Source of the DNA: Clostridiales bacterium
Lineage (GTDB): Bacteria > Bacillota > Clostridia > Saccharofermentanales > Saccharofermentanaceae
Direction of reading: 5' to 3'
Assembly (NCBI GenBank): GCA_003543635.1
Contig: DNAE01000139.1
Span: forward strand, 1 to 8,643
Length of the DNA: 8,643 nt
Shown here: piece by piece, positions 6,588 to 8,643 of the stretch
Position numbering within the stretch: the stretch's first letter is position 1
How the letters are laid out: each line of letters opens with the position of its first letter
The notes under the pieces: generated by a model
Seen by the model: the letters and a program-made list of their open reading frames with translations, nothing else
What the model was told of the DNA's origin: nothing
Databases searched by the model: none
Position numbers and translations under genes: made by a program

Positions 6588-7231
6588 AAGGGCTCCTTAT
6601 CTCTTGAAACCGAATAGAATGCCATGGGAAGTGTTACTATCGCGAAAATAAATCCTCCCCACACCTCCGCGGGTATGCTCAGGAATCCTCCGAAGGCAGA
6701 TCCCGTATCCACCTGCTGGTATCTTGCGATATAAAAGATCTTGCTCAGGATATCCGCCCTCCGGATCAAGGGCATGAAGACATATCCCGTTAGAAGGAAT
6801 GCGCTCCCCGACAGGATGCAAAGATCCGCCTCCCACTTGAGGAGCTTGTCGCTCCTTATAAGGTGAAGGATCAGCGTCACCGCAAGACCCGCCGCCAGGC
6901 CTGCTATGGCCCTGATATCAAACTGTCTCTTTACGAAGAACCTCAATATCAGATAAAGGGAACAAAGGGAGAAATAGAATACGGGAATATACCTGTAGAT
7001 CCCCTTCCCGGAAAGATACATCAATCCGACGAATATGATACTGAAGAGGATCGTGGTGAGGATGGTCTGTGTCTTGATGTGTTCGGACAGTTTGAGGATA
7101 GATACAGCCTTAAGGCAGCCCCTCCAGAAAAAGTCCGTACAAATATGCAAGGGCTCTGTAATCAGAGTCCCCCACAACAAAAGAAGTACGGCGGCGACGA
7201 TCATCGCCCGCTCTTCACTTCTTGATCTCAA
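6584..7231 (-). CDS. Unidentified six-helix membrane protein upstream of ligA
   Basis: A 215-residue integral membrane protein that I do not recognise. Hydrophobic segments lie at about 10-27, 57-74, 80-101, 106-125, 134-154 and 188-207, with basic residues before the first (RSRSEER). A conserved-looking polar stretch, YQQVDTGSAFGGFLSIPAEVWGG, precedes the last helix. There is no obvious catalytic or transporter motif. The start is uncertain. The TTG at 7231 follows the ydbC stop directly (TAATTG) and has GAGGTGG eight bases upstream, so it is preferred; the first ATG is at 7204 and has only a weak ribosome site. The stop overlaps the ligA start by four bases. The tight packing says it is co-expressed with ydbC and ligA; it does not by itself show a role in DNA metabolism. 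Confidence 0.78.
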   Translation of the reverse strand: MRSRSEERAMIVAAVLLLLWGTLITEPLHICTDFFWRGCLKAVSILKLSEHIKTQTILTTILFSIIFVGLMYLSGKGIYRYIPVFYFSLCSLYLILRFFVKRQFDIRAIAGLAAGLAVTLILHLIRSDKLLKWEADLCILSGSAFLLTGYVFMPLIRRADILSKIFYIARYQQVDTGSAFGGFLSIPAEVWGGFIFAIVTLPMAFYSVSRDKEPL

Positions 7232-7474
7232 TTATTCTTCCACCTCGTAAGGATCGTAATCGGAAATAAGCTCCTTAAGGATGGCAACTTCCTCTGCATT
7301 GAGGGATATGCCCTTACCGACCTTCTCATGATCCGGACCCCAATCGCGGATATCTATCTTTGCCTTTCCGTCATTCCACTTAACGATGTTGATCTCTCTA
7401 TTCCAACCGGACTTATTTGTGGCAAGGATACCGATAGGCTTGATGATCTCGAACTTGATCTCTGTCTTAGGCAT
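7232..7474 (-). CDS. ydbC: YdbC-type PC4-like ssDNA-binding protein
   Basis: An 80-residue protein of the bacterial YdbC group, related to the eukaryotic coactivator PC4; the Lactococcus homologue binds single-stranded DNA as a dimer. The recognisable core is KFEIIKPIGILATNKSGWNR, then INIVKWNDGKAKIDIRDWGPDH, then GKGISLNAEEVAILKELI: a beta sheet carrying aromatic and basic residues followed by the C-terminal dimer helix. A short acidic tail (DYDPYEVEE) follows. The start is firm, with AGGAGG seven bases before the ATG at 7474. It is the first gene of the operon containing ligA, so a role in handling single-stranded DNA during replication or repair is plausible, though a transcriptional role is equally open. 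Confidence 0.9.
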   Translation of the reverse strand: MPKTEIKFEIIKPIGILATNKSGWNREINIVKWNDGKAKIDIRDWGPDHEKVGKGISLNAEEVAILKELISDYDPYEVEE

Positions 7475-7509
7475 AATTATCCCTCCTGAAATTTTAGCTT
7501 TATGCGTTG

Positions 7510-7518
7510 ATTATAACA
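7510..7518 (-). promoter_or_regulatory. Extended -10 promoter of the ydbC-ligA operon
   Basis: Minus strand reads TGTTATAAT (7518-7510), a perfect TATAAT with the TGn extension. No good -35 hexamer is present, which is typical of extended -10 promoters. Predicted start is near 7503, leaving a leader of about 28 bases with AGGAGG. Confidence 0.72.
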
Positions 7519-7523
7519 CAGCA

Positions 7524-7551
7524 TTCTGTAAAATAAATAATACATTATAAT
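7524..7551 (+). promoter_or_regulatory. Candidate promoter of the metallophosphoesterase gene
   Basis: TATAAT at 7546-7551 with a weak TTCTGT 16 bases upstream (7524-7529), in an AT-rich divergent region shared with the leftward ydbC promoter. The two -10 elements lie only about 30 bases apart, so the two transcription units may compete for polymerase. Confidence 0.5.
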
Positions 7552-7574
7552 TAAATAATAAAAGGTGGATGTTC

Positions 7575-8393
7575 TTGAAATACATTCTGTTAATACTTGC
7601 GGCAATAGCCCTTTTCGTTATCATAGATTCTATCCTGGAGCCCCGACTCCCCAGGATCACCCGCACGGTCCTGGGTAAAGGTGACACCCCCGTGCTGCGA
7701 GTGGTCTTTTTCAGCGATCTGCACGCCGAATTCTGCTTTGTTCCCCCTAAGACCTTAGCCGATACCATAAGACGCGAGAAAGAGCTTAACGGGCTCGATA
7801 TGGTGATATTCGGGGGTGACCTGGTAAACGATCCCCTGAAGGCCGGGAAAGCCGTGTCCTTCATGAAGGTCGTAAAGGACACCTGCGATGATCTGGACCT
7901 GAGGTTTATCGGCGTCACGGGAAACCACGATGTGGAGGTGAGCTCCAAGGACATAAGGGAGTGCGGCTTCGAGAACCTGGATAACGACTACACGGTCTTC
8001 CCCACGGAAAAAGGCGATATCTATCTTTCAGGCATCCCCGATTCCGGCAGGAAGAACAGGAAATGGTATACACCCAAGACTCCCGAGGGGGATCACATAT
8101 TAAGGATCCTTTTATCCCATAATCCCGACGCCGCCCTCCACTTCTCCGAAGATCACGGCTACGACCACATGATCTCGGGACATATCCACGGGGGCCAGAT
8201 TAGGACGATCTCCGGGATCGAGTTTAAGCTCCTGCGTAAGGACGAACTGCCCAGGAAGGGCATCATCTCGGGGAAACACATGATCAACAACATGGAGTGC
8301 TTCATCTCCAAAGGGATAGGATGCGTCTTCCTCCCCTTCAGGTTCCGGGCACGCCCCGAGATCAATATTCTGGAGTTCCGTATCCCGGAATAA
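7575..8393 (+). CDS. Membrane-anchored metallophosphoesterase (YkuE/YaeI type)
   Basis: Calcineurin-like dinuclear metal phosphoesterase of 272 residues. A single N-terminal hydrophobic helix (about 2-20) anchors it, with the catalytic domain after it. Metal-ligand motifs are all present: FSDLHAE (Asp48, His50), FGGDLVND (Asp82), TGNHDVE (Asn117, His118), SHNPD (His182) and GHIHGGQ (His203, His205). Relatives act on lipid or nucleotide phosphoesters in or near the membrane, such as UDP-diacylglucosamine-type substrates; the substrate here cannot be read from sequence. The start is chosen as TTG at 7575: AAAGGTGG ends immediately before the ATG at 7569, too close to serve it, but is six bases from the TTG, giving MKYILLILAA. 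A start at 7569 would add two residues. It is apparently monocistronic; no plus-strand T-run terminator follows. Confidence 0.93.
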   Translation: MKYILLILAAIALFVIIDSILEPRLPRITRTVLGKGDTPVLRVVFFSDLHAEFCFVPPKTLADTIRREKELNGLDMVIFGGDLVNDPLKAGKAVSFMKVVKDTCDDLDLRFIGVTGNHDVEVSSKDIRECGFENLDNDYTVFPTEKGDIYLSGIPDSGRKNRKWYTPKTPEGDHILRILLSHNPDAALHFSEDHGYDHMISGHIHGGQIRTISGIEFKLLRKDELPRKGIISGKHMINNMECFISKGIGCVFLPFRFRARPEINILEFRIPE

Positions 8394-8418
8394 AAACAGA
8401 CCGTTTGTCAACGGTCTG
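8392..8418 (-). terminator. Intrinsic terminator on the minus strand
   Basis: Perfect nine-pair stem, CAGACCGTT at plus 8397-8405 against AACGGTCTG at 8410-8418, with a four-base loop. The A run at 8392-8396 becomes five T after the stem when read leftward; on the plus strand there is no T run. It therefore terminates transcription arriving from the right, not the metallophosphoesterase gene, although its hairpin may still protect that mRNA's 3' end. Confidence 0.75.
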
Positions 8419-8467
8419 CCGGGCATAAATTAGAAAGTCACGGAAACGGCAAGTTCCCTTGTTCCAT
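8397..8467 (-). ncRNA. Candidate small structured RNA (~70 nt)
   Basis: On the minus strand a plausible promoter (8501-8474) predicts a start near 8467, and a strong intrinsic terminator ends the unit near 8392-8397. Between them is a nested hairpin. An outer stem pairs GTCATGGAA (8470-8462) with TTCCGTGAC (8445-8437), with one G-U pair; if transcription starts at 8467, the first three pairs are lost and six remain. It encloses CAAG-GGAA-CTTG (8461-8450), a four-pair stem closed by a GNRA-type GGAA tetraloop, with CCGT unpaired on the 3' side. A linker of about 18 bases leads to the terminator. No convincing short reading frame with a ribosome site is present. The downstream DNA is the 3' end of a convergent gene, so this is not a leader or riboswitch for a neighbour. 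I do not recognise it as a known RNA family. Confidence 0.45.
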
Positions 8468-8532
8468 GACCTAATAATATCATTAGAGCAGATTTTCACA
8501 ATTGTTATAAATCACAAAAATACTTGCCGTTT
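8444..8532. repeat. 11-base perfect inverted repeat flanking the promoter region
   Basis: AAACGGCAAGT at 8444-8454 and its exact complement ACTTGCCGTTT at 8522-8532, 67 bases apart. The inner arm overlaps the GGAA hairpin of the candidate small RNA. The stretch 8394-8643 otherwise shows no confident protein gene. Confidence 0.8.
8474..8501 (-). promoter_or_regulatory. Candidate promoter of the minus-strand small RNA
   Basis: TTGTGA (8501-8496, 4/6 to consensus) and TATTAT (8479-8474, 5/6) are 16 bases apart on the minus strand. The -10 lies inside a near-palindrome (CTAATAATATCATTAG, plus 8471-8486), so part of the match may reflect that dyad. Confidence 0.45.
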
Positions 8533-8593
8533 TGTAATCAATTTATACGGCTTGAACCCTTTTATTTTCCCCTATCTATATTCTCTCCCCTTC

Positions 8594-8643
8594 TGCCCGA
8601 TCATCAGCTCATTTCCTAATAATGTGCCACTCACCTTGCCACA
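8594..8643. other. Possible end of an insertion sequence or of a leftward gene at the window edge
   Basis: The last bases carry repeated GCCAC/GCCACA units (TGTGCCAC near 8623 and TTGCCACA at 8636-8643) after TTTCCTAATAA. This style recalls the repeated termini of IS21-family elements in Clostridia, but that is from memory and no transposase is visible. On the minus strand an open frame also runs in from the edge to a TAG at 8572, so this could instead be the C terminus of a leftward gene. Confidence 0.25.

Noticed and set aside
4398..6617. Open frame of 739 codons on the plus strand across ligA
   Set aside because: It lies opposite an intact LigA with every motif; the product is a low-sense Gly/Leu/His-rich sequence, and it has no ribosome site. 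It arises from codon composition of ligA.
8392..8418. Terminator of the metallophosphoesterase gene on the plus strand
   Set aside because: The stem is followed by GC-rich sequence on the plus strand; the T run exists only on the minus strand.
8394..8643. Riboswitch or leader element for a downstream gene
   Set aside because: Read leftward, the unit ends against the 3' end of a convergent gene; read rightward, there is no gene start before the window edge.
1..8643. CRISPR array, tRNA, rRNA or toxin-antitoxin pair
   Set aside because: No regularly spaced repeats, no tRNA cloverleaf or rRNA motifs, and no small paired genes of that type were seen on either strand.

Overview
The window reads as a piece of a chromosome from a low-to-mid-GC Bacillota, most likely an anaerobic member of the Clostridia (Lachnospiraceae-like). 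The grounds are a free-standing DUF1858 protein, a Spo0A-type DNA-binding domain, a YdbC/PC4-type protein, strong AGGAGG ribosome sites, and frequent AGG (Arg) and ATA (Ile) codons outside the highly expressed HU gene. The placement is inferred from family content; no phylogenetic marker was searched.

Left part (1-2840). A membrane sensor histidine kinase runs rightward and is probably cut at its 5' end by the window edge. It has an extracytoplasmic beta-rich domain, about seven membrane helices, a coiled coil and a complete HisKA/HATPase core. It meets a small leftward DUF1858 cysteine protein tail to tail, and the two stop codons share the bases TTAA. After a 192-base divergent intergenic region, a rightward HU gene has a clear promoter, ribosome site and strong terminator.

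Middle (2833-7474). All genes run leftward. A short Spo0A-C-like transcription factor with a reduced N-terminal domain ends inside the HU terminator. To its right is a five-gene cluster that reads, in transcription order: ydbC/PC4-like ssDNA-binding protein, six-helix membrane protein, ligA (NAD-dependent DNA ligase), 5-formyltetrahydrofolate cyclo-ligase, and a two-helix membrane protein. Junctions in the cluster are 0-2 bases apart or overlap by 4-8 bases. It has an extended -10 promoter at the ydbC end and an intrinsic terminator at 3452-3486, so it very probably forms one operon.

Right part (7475-8643). A rightward membrane-anchored metallophosphoesterase of the YkuE/YaeI type is followed by about 250 bases without a confident protein gene. 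This stretch is not empty. On the minus strand it holds a plausible -35/-10 pair, a compact nested hairpin with a GGAA tetraloop, and a strong intrinsic terminator, which together suggest a small RNA of about 70 nt. An 11-base sequence in the hairpin has a perfect complement upstream. The last ~50 bases look like the start of a different element, possibly the end of an insertion sequence. No CRISPR array, tRNA or rRNA was seen.

Most of the window is ordinary housekeeping and signalling. The best candidates for something undescribed are the minus-strand RNA unit near 8400-8532 and the shortened Spo0A-like regulator.
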